A stretch of DNA of 64,000 nucleotides from Fervidibacillus halotolerans (GTDB lineage Bacteria; Bacillota; Bacilli; Bacillales; Caldibacillaceae): contig NZ_CP106877.1 of NCBI RefSeq assembly GCF_026547205.1, positions 992,771-1,056,770 on the forward strand, read 5' to 3'. A program made the translations under genes and the position numbers. The notes beneath the pieces are model-generated. The model made no database searches and had not been told where the DNA came from. It was given only the letters and a program-made list of their open reading frames with translations. Positions 35,894 through 46,299 of the stretch are shown here, piece by piece; the first letter of the stretch is position 1, and each line of letters starts with the position of its first letter.

Positions 35894-36090
35894 ACATCTA
35901 AAAAGATTGGAATGAATTAGAATTTTTTACATGGACCTTGAAAAACCTTCCATCTTTAGTATGAATAAAAAGAATCGAAAAATCAATAATTCATATTTTA
36001 CAAAAACGGTTATTTGTTCGTACCGTTGGACCTGTTTATTGGTAATGTTAATTATCCTCCTTGAAATCGAACCATCTTCAGCTTAGATCA

Positions 36091-36119
36091 TTGACAGAAC
36101 GAAAAATATATGATATGAC
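36091..36119 (+). promoter_or_regulatory. Sigma-A promoter of htpG
   Basis: Consensus TTGACA (36091-36096), 17-bp spacer and TATGAC (36114-36119). The CIRCE element begins 11 bp after the -10, at the expected transcript start. Confidence 0.85.
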
Positions 36120-36129
36120 AAAATGTGTA

Positions 36130-36156
36130 TTAGCACTCGATTATTCAGAGTGCTAA
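36130..36156 (+). promoter_or_regulatory. CIRCE element (HrcA operator) of htpG
   Basis: TTAGCACTC-N9-GAGTGCTAA is an exact CIRCE inverted repeat. Only HrcA is known to bind it. It lies 37 bp before the htpG start codon. Confidence 0.96.
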
Positions 36157-36192
36157 ATCTATGACCTATTTTTGAAAAGGGGAGTGAACGCC

Positions 36193-38073
36193 ATGGAAAA
36201 GAAACAATTTCAAGCGGAATCGAAACGACTATTGGAAATGATGATCAACTCCATTTATACGAAAAAGGAAATTTTTTTACGGGAGTTAATTTCAAATGCC
36301 AGCGATGCGATCGACAAAATTTATTACAAAGCGTTAACAGATGACTCGTTAACCTTTGATAAAGATCAATATTACATAAAAATTATCCCGAATAAAGAAA
36401 ATCGGACGTTAACCGTTTTAGATACGGGAATTGGTATGACGAAGGAAGAGTTGGGAACGAATCTCGGTACCATTGCAAAAAGCGGCTCCCTTTCTTTCAA
36501 AAAGGAACATGAAATGAAAGACGGGTTTGACATCATCGGTCAATTCGGTGTCGGTTTTTATGCAGCCTTTATGGTTAGTGATGTGGTAACAGTCAAATCA
36601 AAGGCTTTTGGGGAAAATCAAGCATACGAATGGCAATCGGAAGGAACTGAAGGATACACCATTTCACCATGTGATAAAGCTGATGTCGGAACGGAAGTGA
36701 TTTTAAAATTAAAGGAAAATACGGAAGATGACAATTTTGATGAATTTCTCGAAGAATGGCGATTAAAAGAAATCGTGAAAAAATATTCAGATTTTATTCG
36801 TTACCCGATTAAAATGGATGTCACAAAGCATAAACCGAAAGAGGAAGGTAGCGACGAATATGTTGAATATAAGGAAGAAGAAATTATTAACAGTATGGTT
36901 CCCATTTGGCGGAAAAACAAAAACGAATTAACGGATGACGACTATATCAATTTTTACAATGAAAAACGATATGGATTTGACAAACCGTTAAAACATATTC
37001 ATTTATCTGTAGATGGTACCGTTCGTTATCAAGCGATTTTATATATTCCGGAACGGGCTCCTTACGATTATTACACCCCTGAATATGAAAAGGGACTGGA
37101 GCTCTATTCAAATGGTGTCCTCATTATGGGAAAAAGTCCGGATCTATTGCCTGACTACTTCAGTTTTGTAAAAGGAATGGTCGATTCGGAAGATTTGTCG
37201 TTGAATATCTCGAGGGAAATGTTGCAACATGATCGGCAATTAAAGTTCATTGCGAAAAATATTAAAAATAAAATTAAGCGGGAACTCGAATTAATGCTGA
37301 AAAACGAACGGGAAAAATATGAAACCTTTTATAAAGCCTTTGGTAGACAATTGAAATTTGGTGTCTATTCCGATTTTGGTGCAAATAAAGATATATTACA
37401 AGATTTATTAATGTTCTATTCATCAAAGGAAAAGAAACTCGTCACACTAGACGAATACGTTTCCCGCATGGCTGAAGATCAAAAATATATTTATTATGCG
37501 ACGGGAGAGTCGATTGATCGGATTGAAAAATTACCACAGACTGAACTCGTTTTGGAAAAGGGATACGAAATTTTATATCTCACAGAAGATATCGATGAAT
37601 TTGCCATTAAAATGTTAGTGAAATACAAAGAAAAAGAATTCCGATCCGTATCCGGCGATGATTTAGGCATTGAAACGGAAGATGAGTCAAAAGAAAACGA
37701 ATCACAAGAAGAAGAAAATAAAGAAATGTTTGCTTACATGAAAGAAGTTTTAGGAGACAAGGTGAAAAGCGTAAAAGCATCAAAACGGTTAAAAACCCAT
37801 CCTGTCTGCTTCTCAACGGAAGGGGAAATTACAATTGAAATGGAAAAGGTTATAAACAGCATGCCGAATAGCCAAAAGGTGAAAGCGGAAAAAGTATTGG
37901 AGATCAACCCGAATCACGAAGTATTCCAATCGCTGAAAAAAGCCTTTGAAACGGATAAAGAAAAGCTCGCCCTTTATACGAAACTCCTTTATAACCAAGC
38001 TTTGCTGATCGAAGGATTGCAAGTGGAAGATCCAGTGGAATTTACGATCGATATGTGTAAAGTGATGGTTTAA
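36193..38073 (+). CDS. htpG: Molecular chaperone HtpG (Hsp90)
   Basis: A 626-residue bacterial Hsp90. The N-terminal GHKL ATPase has [29 protein letters not shown] and [14 protein letters not shown]; the middle domain has [40 protein letters not shown] with the catalytic arginine, and the C-terminal dimerisation domain follows a charged acidic linker (about 505-525). The ATG at 36193 lies 10 nt after GGGGAGTG. CIRCE control makes it a class I heat-shock gene in this organism, unlike B. subtilis htpG, which does not depend on HrcA. Confidence 0.96.
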   Translation: MEKKQFQAESKRLLEMMINSIYTKKEIFLRELISNASDAIDKIYYKALTDDSLTFDKDQYYIKIIPNKENRTLTVLDTGIGMTKEELGTNLGTIAKSGSLSFKKEHEMKDGFDIIGQFGVGFYAAFMVSDVVTVKSKAFGENQAYEWQSEGTEGYTISPCDKADVGTEVILKLKENTEDDNFDEFLEEWRLKEIVKKYSDFIRYPIKMDVTKHKPKEEGSDEYVEYKEEEIINSMVPIWRKNKNELTDDDYINFYNEKRYGFDKPLKHIHLSVDGTVRYQAILYIPERAPYDYYTPEYEKGLELYSNGVLIMGKSPDLLPDYFSFVKGMVDSEDLSLNISREMLQHDRQLKFIAKNIKNKIKRELELMLKNEREKYETFYKAFGRQLKFGVYSDFGANKDILQDLLMFYSSKEKKLVTLDEYVSRMAEDQKYIYYATGESIDRIEKLPQTELVLEKGYEILYLTEDIDEFAIKMLVKYKEKEFRSVSGDDLGIETEDESKENESQEEENKEMFAYMKEVLGDKVKSVKASKRLKTHPVCFSTEGEITIEMEKVINSMPNSQKVKAEKVLEINPNHEVFQSLKKAFETDKEKLALYTKLLYNQALLIEGLQVEDPVEFTIDMCKVMV

Positions 38074-38089
38074 AAATCATTCTCATTTT

Positions 38090-38132
38090 AACGGCTTTCT
38101 GGGAAATTACCTAGAAAGTCGTTTGTTTTTTT
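38090..38132 (+). terminator. Terminator after htpG
   Basis: AACGGCTTTCT pairs with AGAAAGTCGTT (one G-U) and is followed by TGTTTTTTT. Confidence 0.85.
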
Positions 38133-38194
38133 GAATAAATAGGGGTTTCATGAGCAGTTTTAACGGATAATCGTTTGAAAATTCTGTCGAATAT

Positions 38195-38223
38195 TTGTCC
38201 TCCATCCTGATTTCTGGTATATT
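38195..38223 (+). promoter_or_regulatory. Promoter of yhaO-yhaN
   Basis: TTGTCC (38195-38200), a 17-bp spacer and TATATT (38218-38223), 35 bp before the yhaO start. Confidence 0.6.
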
Positions 38224-38257
38224 ATTAATATATTGTTCTAGTAACGGAGGGCCAAAT

Positions 38258-39514
38258 ATGTTTAAATTTATCCATTGTGCCGACCTTCATTTAGATAGTC
38301 CATTAAAGGGGCTTCAATTGGAAGATGATGCTCCATTGGAAGAAATCCGAACGGCAACGAGAAAAGCGTTGGAAAACTTAGTGGACGTAAGTATTGAAGA
38401 ATCTGTGAAATTTATTGTTATTGCAGGGGATATTTACGATGGGGATTGGCAAGATTATTCCACCGGATTGTTTTTTAATTCGATGATGGCAAGACTTCGT
38501 GACCATGGCATAAAAGTATTTATCATTAAAGGAAACCACGATGCGGCAAGCCAAATTTCGAAACGACTCGTTTTGCCGGATAATGTCGTCGAATTTCGTA
38601 CGGACAAACCGGAAACATATAAAATTGAAGATCTCCATGTTGCCATTCATGGTTGGAGTTATAAAGAACGGGAAGTATGGAGCAATATGGCCATTCAATA
38701 CCCGGATGCTCTCCCGGGCTATTTCAACATCGGTCTCCTTCATACATCCTTGGAGGGACAAGCGGGACATGAACGGTATGCCCCGTGTAAAAGGAGTGAA
38801 TTAATCGAAAAGGGATACGATTACTGGGCACTCGGTCATATTCATAAGCGACAAGTCGTTTCTGAAAAACCGTATATCATTTTTCCCGGGAACATCCAAG
38901 GCCGACATATCCGTGAAACAGGGGAAAAAGGTTGCACCCTCGTTACAGTCGATGGTAGGGATGTAACGGTTGAACATCGAAATTTAGATGTTCTACGCTG
39001 GTACCTTTGTCAAGTCGATTTGTCGGACGTTACGACTGATGTGGATTTTACAGCAAAAGTTTCCGACGTAATCAGTGAAACGATTGAAAACGAACCTCAT
39101 CCGGTAGCTGTCCGGGTCGTCCTCCATGGTCGAACGGATTTGCATAGTCGCTTATTACAAGAAAGGGAAAGATACGTATCGGAAGTAAAAAATGCCGCAC
39201 AAATTTCTGGTGGGAATCAAATTTGGATTGAAAAAGTAAAATTTAAAACGGAACCTCCCTACGAAGAAAACTGGCAAGGTGAACATAAAGATGCAATATC
39301 TGAAATGATCAATGCTATCGGATTGGACGAATTGGAAGATGATTTTATTGATTCCTATATTCAAGATATAAAGGCGATTCAAAATCGGCTGAGTTCTTAT
39401 ATTAAACAAGAGGATGCAATTCGAATCGAAGGAAAGGGAGATATCGATTCGATTTTAAATGACGCGAAGGAATTATTGTTAGGAATGGTTTCGAAGGGAG
39501 GAAGCGCCCGATGA
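38258..39514 (+). CDS. yhaO: DNA repair metallophosphoesterase YhaO (SbcD/Mre11-like)
   Basis: A 418-residue nuclease of the Mre11/SbcD class. The two-metal phosphoesterase motifs CADLHLDSPL, AGDIYDGDW, IKGNHDA and ALGHIHKRQ are in order within residues 1-220, and a helical C-terminal region contacts the ATPase partner. ACGGAGGG precedes the ATG at 38258. The stop overlaps the start of yhaN (ATGA), so the two are co-translated and probably form an SbcCD-like complex. In B. subtilis these genes adjoin yhaM, which is absent here. Confidence 0.9.
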   Translation: MFKFIHCADLHLDSPLKGLQLEDDAPLEEIRTATRKALENLVDVSIEESVKFIVIAGDIYDGDWQDYSTGLFFNSMMARLRDHGIKVFIIKGNHDAASQISKRLVLPDNVVEFRTDKPETYKIEDLHVAIHGWSYKEREVWSNMAIQYPDALPGYFNIGLLHTSLEGQAGHERYAPCKRSELIEKGYDYWALGHIHKRQVVSEKPYIIFPGNIQGRHIRETGEKGCTLVTVDGRDVTVEHRNLDVLRWYLCQVDLSDVTTDVDFTAKVSDVISETIENEPHPVAVRVVLHGRTDLHSRLLQERERYVSEVKNAAQISGGNQIWIEKVKFKTEPPYEENWQGEHKDAISEMINAIGLDELEDDFIDSYIQDIKAIQNRLSSYIKQEDAIRIEGKGDIDSILNDAKELLLGMVSKGGSAR

Positions 39515-42500
39515 AAATACAAAAGATTGGTATTGAATCGGTTTTGCATTTTAAACGTTTTGAAATCGATTTAGGAAGGGACAATTCCTTTCATATCTTT
39601 TATGGACCGAATGAAGCTGGAAAAAGTACACTACTGAAATTACTTATCGACTTATTATTCGGTGGTAAAATCGACGAAGATTTAAAGCAGCACTTTGATA
39701 CCCGTTCCAGACTCGAAGCCATCCTCCATCATACTTCTTTGCCATTGATTCATTTCTATCGAAAAAGGCGATACAGTAAGTTAGTCCTTGTCGGAGAGGA
39801 CGGGAAAGATTTAAGTCATGACATATTGTCCCCTTATTTAAGTGGCTATCAAAAGGAACAATATGCATTACTTTTCGGATTTGACCATGAGCGTTTACGA
39901 AAAGGTGGTGAAAGTTTACTACAATCGGGGGGGCATGCAGGAATTAGTTTATTTGAATCCGGAGGCGGCATTCAATATTTACAGCAAATTTTACAACAGT
40001 TAAATGACCGAACGAAGGAGTTACTCGATCCAACTTTTCGAAAAAGTTCATCGAAATTATTAAATAAATCATGGAAACAGTATAAGGATTCGATGAATGC
40101 TGTTAAAGAAAAGGGCTTACGGGGAGAAGATTGGCATAAAAAGGCAAATGAGATTGATGAGAAGAAGAAAGCCCTAACCCTACTTCAAGAAGAGTTAGAA
40201 AAGATTCAAGGGGAAATCGCTAAAAAAAGGAGAGGGCAACGAATTTGGAAGCCGTATCGAGACCGAAAAAATTTACTTTCCCAATTCGAAACGTTGAAGG
40301 GAATCCCAACCCTTTCTGAAGAAATGATTCAATATGTAACCGATGTTTTAGAAAATTACCAAAAAGTAAAAGGGGAAAAGGCGAAGGGGAAAGCAAAATA
40401 TACACAGAAACAATCGTTAGAAGAACAGATCCGTTATGATCAAAAAATCTTGCAACTCGGTACGGAAATTCATTCTTTAAATGAGAAGGTGCAACAATAT
40501 ATTACAAGGAAAATGAAAGAGATTCCTGAAGATCGTCGTTCGATGAATGAATGGAAGGAAGAAGCACGTTTATTACTTGCATCGATCGCTCCTTCTGTAC
40601 CGATTCAAGAAGCAGATCAGCTCCAAATCCCTTATTCCGATGAAGAGGATATATTAATGTTAGCTGAGGATATTAAAAAATGGGAATTAAGCCTTCAAGG
40701 AGAAAGGGAACGATTGGACGAACAATCCTTTGAACGTTCAAAGATTCAAAGGGAATTGGATGGGATGAAAGATCCGGTTGATCCCGCTCCATTTGAACAA
40801 CTTATTCGACAAGTACAAAGGGAAGGGGATATCGACGATCAAATTGAAAAAACAAAACGTGAATGGGAAATGGGGAAACAGACGATTCGTCGAATTCAAA
40901 AGGAACAAAATATCTGGACGGAAAGCATACAGAAATTAGCTGATATATCCATTCCCCTTCAGGAAACGATCGAAAAATACACCGAACGATGGACTGAATT
41001 AGAAAAGAAAAAGGAAGAGATCGAACAAGGTTTAGTAAAAGAAAAACAACAGTTGAAGGATACAATCGACCGGTTGGAACAAATCGAACTAGGTGGATAC
41101 GTGCCAGTGGAGGATGATTTAAAAAGGGCACGGATGAATCGGAATGAACATTGGGATCAAGTAAAATCCGTTTGGTTGGAAAACCAGAAGGAAGAGAATT
41201 GGGATTTTTCCGATATCGAGTCCCTTGCTACTACCTTTGAACGATCGATGGAAGAGGCGGATGAAATTGCGGATTTGATGAGAAGGGAATCGGATCGATC
41301 GGCAAAAAGGGCGAATCTTCTTTTACAAAAACAGCAAACGGAAAAGGGGATTGGTCAATTAGAAGAACGATTACTAGCAAATGAGCGGGAATTTTCCGCT
41401 CTTAAGGAGAATTGGGAAAAAGAATGGGAAATCAGTGGTATTGAACCGAAATCTCCAAGGGAAATGAAAGAATGGTTAAATGCCTTTTATCGTCCGGTTT
41501 TAGAAGAATGGAAGAAAGTGAAGGAGTCGGAACACCAATATGATGACATGCTGCGCAAAAAGGCTACTCTTCTCAACGAGTTAAAGAATGCGGTTCAAAC
41601 AATTGGTTTTCAATCCCCTTCCGATGAAGAACATATTGAAATCTTTCTTCAAAAAATTGAAACCTTTGTCAAAAAGGCTGAGGAGAAACGGATCAATATT
41701 GAAAATTTGAAAAATCGATTGAAAGATTCCGAATTAAAAATTGCTGTACAAAAACAAAAGGTGGAACAGTTGGATAAACAACTCCAAATTGCAAAAGAAA
41801 AATGGGAAAAAATCCAACGAAAATATCCCCATTTGGGGGAAAATCCAGAGGTTGCGAAAAGTACGATTGAAAAACTTCGGAAATTGTTCCAAATCATATC
41901 GAATATGAATCGCACAGAGCAATCGATTCGTAACAAAAATGCAGACTGTGAGGATTTTGAAAATCAGGTGAAAGATTTAGCCAAACGTCTTTCTGAAAAC
42001 CTATCTGACTATCCGTCTATCGAAAGTTTCGTTCGGACATTAAGAGAAACATATGAGATGGAAAAGGAGAAAAAAACGAAGGCCGATGAAATTCGAAAAC
42101 AGTTAAAAGAAATTGAGATGGAAATTTTGGAAAATGAACAAAAGGAAGCGGAATACAAACAAATTCTCGAATCGTATATGAATACGTATCATTGCACAAC
42201 TTACGATGAACTTCAAGAACTCCTTCACCGAGCCATTCATAAAAAAGATCTTGAAGAAAAAATACAGGATACTGAAGAACGGCTCATGGAAGCGGGTGAC
42301 TTTTTACCCCTTGACCAATTGGAAAAGGAAGCGGAATCCATTGAAAATCCGGATATTCTTCCAAATCAAATCGAACAATTGGAAGAAAAATTCGAGGAAC
42401 TTGAAACACGGATGAAAGATGAAAAGGAACATTTATGGCAATTGGAACGGGAATTTGAAGAAATGAATGAAACAAAAACCGATGCGATTATGTATTCACA

Positions 42501-43041
42501 AAAGGCTGAATCGTATTTAGCAGAAGTGGATCAATATTGGAATGAATATCTTCGATTTGAACTGGCAAAGCGTTTATTACAACGGGCGATTGATCAATAT
42601 CGACGGAAAAACGAATCGACGGTGATTAAAAAGGCGAGCAATTTCTTTCAACAACTAACGATCGACCATTATAAACAATTAATAATTGACTATGAGGAAA
42701 ATGTACCGTTGCTCGTTGCGATTGACAGAAGGGGAGAAAAACGAAAGGTGCATGAAATGAGCGATGGCACAAGGGATCAATTATATCTTGCTTTACGGCT
42801 CGCTTTTGTCGAAAACCATCTCGATGATTCCGATCCACTCCCATTAATTATGGACGATATTTTCGTTCATTTCGATGACGAAAGGACGAAAGCAACGTTG
42901 GCAATTCTAAATGAGTTCGCATCGAAAACGCAAATTTTATATTTCACCCACCATCAATTTGTTGTGGATGCGGCAAAGCATATCGGAGCAAATTTACGCA
43001 TTCACCATATTGAAAATAAGCAAATGGAACCGGTTGAATGA
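39511..43041 (+). CDS. yhaN: SbcC/Rad50-like ATPase YhaN
   Basis: A 1176-residue SMC-like ATPase. Walker A is GPNEAGKST at residues 32-40. About 900 residues of charged antiparallel coiled coil follow, and the C-terminal head contains the signature MSDGTRDQLYLALRLAF and Walker B LIMDDIFVHFDDE. No CxxC zinc hook was seen in the middle of the coiled coil, which separates this YhaN-type family from SbcC/Rad50. It should pair with YhaO in processing DNA ends or hairpins. Start overlaps the yhaO stop by 4 bp. Confidence 0.9.
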   Translation: MKIQKIGIESVLHFKRFEIDLGRDNSFHIFYGPNEAGKSTLLKLLIDLLFGGKIDEDLKQHFDTRSRLEAILHHTSLPLIHFYRKRRYSKLVLVGEDGKDLSHDILSPYLSGYQKEQYALLFGFDHERLRKGGESLLQSGGHAGISLFESGGGIQYLQQILQQLNDRTKELLDPTFRKSSSKLLNKSWKQYKDSMNAVKEKGLRGEDWHKKANEIDEKKKALTLLQEELEKIQGEIAKKRRGQRIWKPYRDRKNLLSQFETLKGIPTLSEEMIQYVTDVLENYQKVKGEKAKGKAKYTQKQSLEEQIRYDQKILQLGTEIHSLNEKVQQYITRKMKEIPEDRRSMNEWKEEARLLLASIAPSVPIQEADQLQIPYSDEEDILMLAEDIKKWELSLQGERERLDEQSFERSKIQRELDGMKDPVDPAPFEQLIRQVQREGDIDDQIEKTKREWEMGKQTIRRIQKEQNIWTESIQKLADISIPLQETIEKYTERWTELEKKKEEIEQGLVKEKQQLKDTIDRLEQIELGGYVPVEDDLKRARMNRNEHWDQVKSVWLENQKEENWDFSDIESLATTFERSMEEADEIADLMRRESDRSAKRANLLLQKQQTEKGIGQLEERLLANEREFSALKENWEKEWEISGIEPKSPREMKEWLNAFYRPVLEEWKKVKESEHQYDDMLRKKATLLNELKNAVQTIGFQSPSDEEHIEIFLQKIETFVKKAEEKRINIENLKNRLKDSELKIAVQKQKVEQLDKQLQIAKEKWEKIQRKYPHLGENPEVAKSTIEKLRKLFQIISNMNRTEQSIRNKNADCEDFENQVKDLAKRLSENLSDYPSIESFVRTLRETYEMEKEKKTKADEIRKQLKEIEMEILENEQKEAEYKQILESYMNTYHCTTYDELQELLHRAIHKKDLEEKIQDTEERLMEAGDFLPLDQLEKEAESIENPDILPNQIEQLEEKFEELETRMKDEKEHLWQLEREFEEMNETKTDAIMYSQKAESYLAEVDQYWNEYLRFELAKRLLQRAIDQYRRKNESTVIKKASNFFQQLTIDHYKQLIIDYEENVPLLVAIDRRGEKRKVHEMSDGTRDQLYLALRLAFVENHLDDSDPLPLIMDDIFVHFDDERTKATLAILNEFASKTQILYFTHHQFVVDAAKHIGANLRIHHIENKQMEPVE

Positions 43042-43044
43042 TCA

Positions 43045-43068
43045 AAAGGGGGGATTTGGCCTCCCTTT
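43045..43068 (+). terminator. Possible terminator after yhaN
   Basis: AAAGGGGGG pairs with CCTCCCTTT (one G-U). A T-run follows only 10 nt later, so function is uncertain. Confidence 0.4.
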
Positions 43069-43169
43069 CTAATTGATTTTTTTCAATAACTCCACTTCTT
43101 TTTTTATCGATTGAATTAATATAAAGTACGTGTATCCAAAGGGAAAGGAACGAAAAATCTGGGGGGAGA

Positions 43170-44081
43170 ATGGTGAAGTTTGTTATTGCAGGGGGAACTG
43201 GATTCATCGGTGATCATTTATCCAATAAATTACTTGAACAAGGGCATGATGTAACGATTTTAACAAGATATCCTCCAAAAGGAAAAAGTGGAACAATGAA
43301 GTATGTAAAATGGCTTGGAAAGGGAGATAAACCGGAAAAAGAAATGGAGGATATCGATTGCCTGATTAATCTTGCAGGAAGATCGTTAAATCAAGGTCGT
43401 TGGAATGAAAAAGGGAAGGCAGAAATTTTAGATAGCCGCATCCATTCGGTAGAAGAATTGATTCGCATCGTCTCAAAACTTAAAACTAAACCAAAAGTTT
43501 TTATTAATGCGAGTGCCATCGGGATCTATCCACCATCGGAACATGCGGTTTATACGGAACGATCGGAAAATAGGGCAGAGGATTTCCTAGGAACGGTTGT
43601 AAAAAAATGGGAAGAAAAGGCAAAACGTTTGAATGATCTACAAATACGAACGGTATTAGCCCGCTTTGGAGTCGTACTGGCAAAGGACGGAGGAGCTTAT
43701 CCCCTTTTGAAAATACCTTATCGACTGTTTTTCGGTGGCAAAATCGGTTCAGGAAAACAATGGATGTCATGGATTCATATCGACGATGTCATACGGGCCC
43801 TTTTGTTTATCGTGGAAAACGAGCAAATTAAAGGACCCGTCAATATAACTGCACCAAATCCGGTGAGGATGGATAAGTTTGGAAAAACCATTGCTCGAGT
43901 TTTAAAAAGACCCCATTGGTTTTCAGTTCCTTCAAATCTAGTGAAAATGGTTCTTCGTGAAAAAAGTACCCTCGTTTTAGAAGGCCAATATGTACTACCA
44001 GAAACATTGACGACGAATGGTTTTTCCTTTTTGTATCCGAATTTATATTCAGCATTACAACATTTAGAAAACATCGGTTAA
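43170..44081 (+). CDS. Extended SDR epimerase family protein (YfhF-like, DUF1731)
   Basis: A 303-residue NAD(P)-binding protein of the TIGR01777 epimerase type. The Rossmann loop GGTGFIGDHL is at residues 8-17, followed by DCLINLAGRSLNQGRWNEKGKAEILDSR, NASAIGIYP and WMSWIHIDDVIRALLFIVEN. The C-terminal DUF1731 segment (residues 255-300) ends LYSALQHLENIG. Widespread homologues (YfcH, YfhF) have no settled substrate. GGGGGGAG precedes; ATG 43170 is only 1 nt away and GTG 43173 is equally possible. Monocistronic. Confidence 0.85.
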   Translation: MVKFVIAGGTGFIGDHLSNKLLEQGHDVTILTRYPPKGKSGTMKYVKWLGKGDKPEKEMEDIDCLINLAGRSLNQGRWNEKGKAEILDSRIHSVEELIRIVSKLKTKPKVFINASAIGIYPPSEHAVYTERSENRAEDFLGTVVKKWEEKAKRLNDLQIRTVLARFGVVLAKDGGAYPLLKIPYRLFFGGKIGSGKQWMSWIHIDDVIRALLFIVENEQIKGPVNITAPNPVRMDKFGKTIARVLKRPHWFSVPSNLVKMVLREKSTLVLEGQYVLPETLTTNGFSFLYPNLYSALQHLENIG

Positions 44082-44209
44082 AAACAACTTTAAGAAAAAA
44101 TACAACGGACAGGTTCTTTGTCATTAAAAATTAAAAGTTTTTTCCTTCTTTTTTTTGATAAAATAAGAAAGTGATTTAGGAACATGAAAGAAAAAAGAGG
44201 GTTGTTGCT

Positions 44210-46045
44210 TTGGAACTTACGATTACGTTCATCATTTTATCGATTACGATTTTTCTTTTTATTATTGGAAAAATAAGAGCTGATCTCGTCGCTTTATTAT
44301 CTCTACTCGCTTTAACCGTTACAGGAATTTTAGATGTTCAAGAGGCATTAGCAGGATTTGCAAATTCCACGGTCATCATGTTAGCGGGTTTATTTATCGT
44401 CGGTGGGGGAATCGTACGTACAGGTCTTGCTCAAATGGCCGGCAGATTTCTTTTACGCTTTGCTGGAGAAAGTGAAACAAGATTATTCATCTTGCTTTTT
44501 CTTGTCGTAGCGATTGTCGGTTCATTCATTAGTAACACAGGTACAGTAGCGATTATGTTACCGATTGTTGTAACGATGGCCATCAGTATGAAATTGAGTC
44601 CTTCTACATATTTAATTCCATTAGCCTTTGCCAGTAGTTTATCCGGATTTATGACGTTAATTTCTACGCCGACGAATTTAATCGTTAGTGAAACATTAGT
44701 TGAAAATGGATTTGAAAAACTGAGCTTTTTTTCTATTACACCGTTAGGAATCATCGCTTTTATCACTGGGATTGTATACATATTGTCCGTCCGTCATTTA
44801 CTCCCGAAAGACGATCGAAAAAAAAGAGCGAATCAAAGTGGACGATCACCAAATGAATTAATTAAACAATACCGTTTATCGGAAAAATTACATCGGGTCA
44901 TCATTCCTTCCCATTCAAAACTTGTTAACCGAGTGTTAGGTGAGCTAAATATTCCTTCCCGCTATCATGTCATCGTACTTGCAATCGAACATAAAAACGG
45001 GGAAGGTTTTTCATTGCTTAATCATCCTCAACAGGAAATGGCAGGTCCTGATAGCAAACTACAACCGAATGATATTTTATATTTGGAGGGGGCTCCAGAA
45101 AACGTCGCCCGATTTGCCGTCGATTACGAATTACAGATCGAGCCTCACGATGAAACTGAACAATTTGTGTCAAAAACGATCGGTATTGCAGAAGCCTTGT
45201 TAACACCAAACTCCAAATTTATCCATAAAACTATCAGTGAAGCAGGTTTTCGAAAACGATATGGGGTAAATGTAATAGGTGTGAATCGAAAGGGACAATA
45301 TATATTGGAAAATATTTCTGATTTGTCCCTACGCTTTGGTGATGCCCTTTTATTACAAGGGACATGGGAAGATATCGAATATTTATCCCAGGATACAAAG
45401 GACATGGTCATCGTCGGTCAGCCGAAAAAACACGCATCAGAGGCTGCCGCAATGGGAAAGGCGCCGATTGCCTTTGGGATATTGTTTATGATGGTCATGT
45501 TTATGGTATTGGATATTTTTCCCACGGTCGTTTCCGTTTCGATTGCAGCTATTGGGATGATCTTAACCGGGTGTTTGCGAAATATGGACGATGCGTACAG
45601 TCATATTAATTGGGAAAGTCTCGTATTAATTGCGGCCATGTTGCCGATGGGTACGGCGTTAGAAAAAACGGGGGGGATTGCCCTTCTATCCGAATTTGTT
45701 ATTCATTATTTAGGTGAATACGGTCCGATCGGTATCCTTGCCGGGATTTACTTATTAACAGCCCTATTTGGTCAGTTTGTTAGTAATACGGCAACAGCAG
45801 TTTTATTTGCCCCCATCGCGATAAATGCTGCTGTAGGAATCGGTGCAAATCCAATTCCGTTTGTGATGGCGGTGGCGGTTGCAGCAGCCACATCCTTTGC
45901 TACTCCTTTTTCGACGCCAGCCAATGCCCTTGTCATGACAGCGGGTAATTTTACGTTTATGGATTTCTTTAAAGTTGGGATGCCATTAGTACTCATTATG
46001 TTTATTGTGATGATCATTTTTATCCCAATCATTTATCCTTTCTAA
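44210..46045 (+). CDS. SLC13/DASS-family permease with two RCK_C domains
   Basis: A 611-residue sodium-coupled anion transporter. Two TM bundles (about residues 1-200 and 420-611) flank a soluble insert with two TrkA-C/RCK_C-type domains (about 215-300 and 315-395). The repeated motifs SNTGTVAIMLPIV and SNTATAVLFAPIA are the sodium/substrate hairpins of the superfamily. The substrate could be sulfate, dicarboxylate or another anion; the RCK_C insert suggests ligand gating. TTG start at 44210 with AGAGGG 8 nt upstream. Monocistronic. Confidence 0.85.
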   Translation: MELTITFIILSITIFLFIIGKIRADLVALLSLLALTVTGILDVQEALAGFANSTVIMLAGLFIVGGGIVRTGLAQMAGRFLLRFAGESETRLFILLFLVVAIVGSFISNTGTVAIMLPIVVTMAISMKLSPSTYLIPLAFASSLSGFMTLISTPTNLIVSETLVENGFEKLSFFSITPLGIIAFITGIVYILSVRHLLPKDDRKKRANQSGRSPNELIKQYRLSEKLHRVIIPSHSKLVNRVLGELNIPSRYHVIVLAIEHKNGEGFSLLNHPQQEMAGPDSKLQPNDILYLEGAPENVARFAVDYELQIEPHDETEQFVSKTIGIAEALLTPNSKFIHKTISEAGFRKRYGVNVIGVNRKGQYILENISDLSLRFGDALLLQGTWEDIEYLSQDTKDMVIVGQPKKHASEAAAMGKAPIAFGILFMMVMFMVLDIFPTVVSVSIAAIGMILTGCLRNMDDAYSHINWESLVLIAAMLPMGTALEKTGGIALLSEFVIHYLGEYGPIGILAGIYLLTALFGQFVSNTATAVLFAPIAINAAVGIGANPIPFVMAVAVAAATSFATPFSTPANALVMTAGNFTFMDFFKVGMPLVLIMFIVMIIFIPIIYPF

Positions 46046-46213
46046 GTTAAACGGGAAGCTTTAGAAACATTTACATAATTGAAAAGGAGAAGTAACGTTC
46101 CGCTTATATGGGTTTGGAGTGTTATTGATCGTTGTGATTTATTAGGATTAATGGAACATGACCACTTCATCTAAAGGAGTTATTCTTAAAAATCGAAGAA
46201 ATTGACAAAATTC

Positions 46214-46245
46214 AGCAATCTCTGTCATTGAGATTGCTATTTTTC
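46214..46245 (+). terminator. Terminator-like hairpin before the acyl-CoA ligase gene
   Basis: AGCAATCTC-N7-GAGATTGCT is a perfect 9-bp stem followed by ATTTTTC. It is 168 bp past the permease stop and 55 bp before the ligase start. TTGACA at 46203-46208 just upstream raises the alternative of an attenuated leader, but no matching -10 was seen. Confidence 0.65.
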
Positions 46246-46299
46246 TGCCATATACTAAAATTATGAAATATTACAATTTTTTTGAAAAGGAGCGATAAT

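Larger units (their letters stand above)
35838..36192. other. 355-bp divergent promoter region, sirtuin and htpG
   Basis: It holds the palindromic sirtuin promoter (35879-35893), about 190 bp of AT-rich sequence without a visible gene, then the htpG promoter and CIRCE element. Confidence 0.65.
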
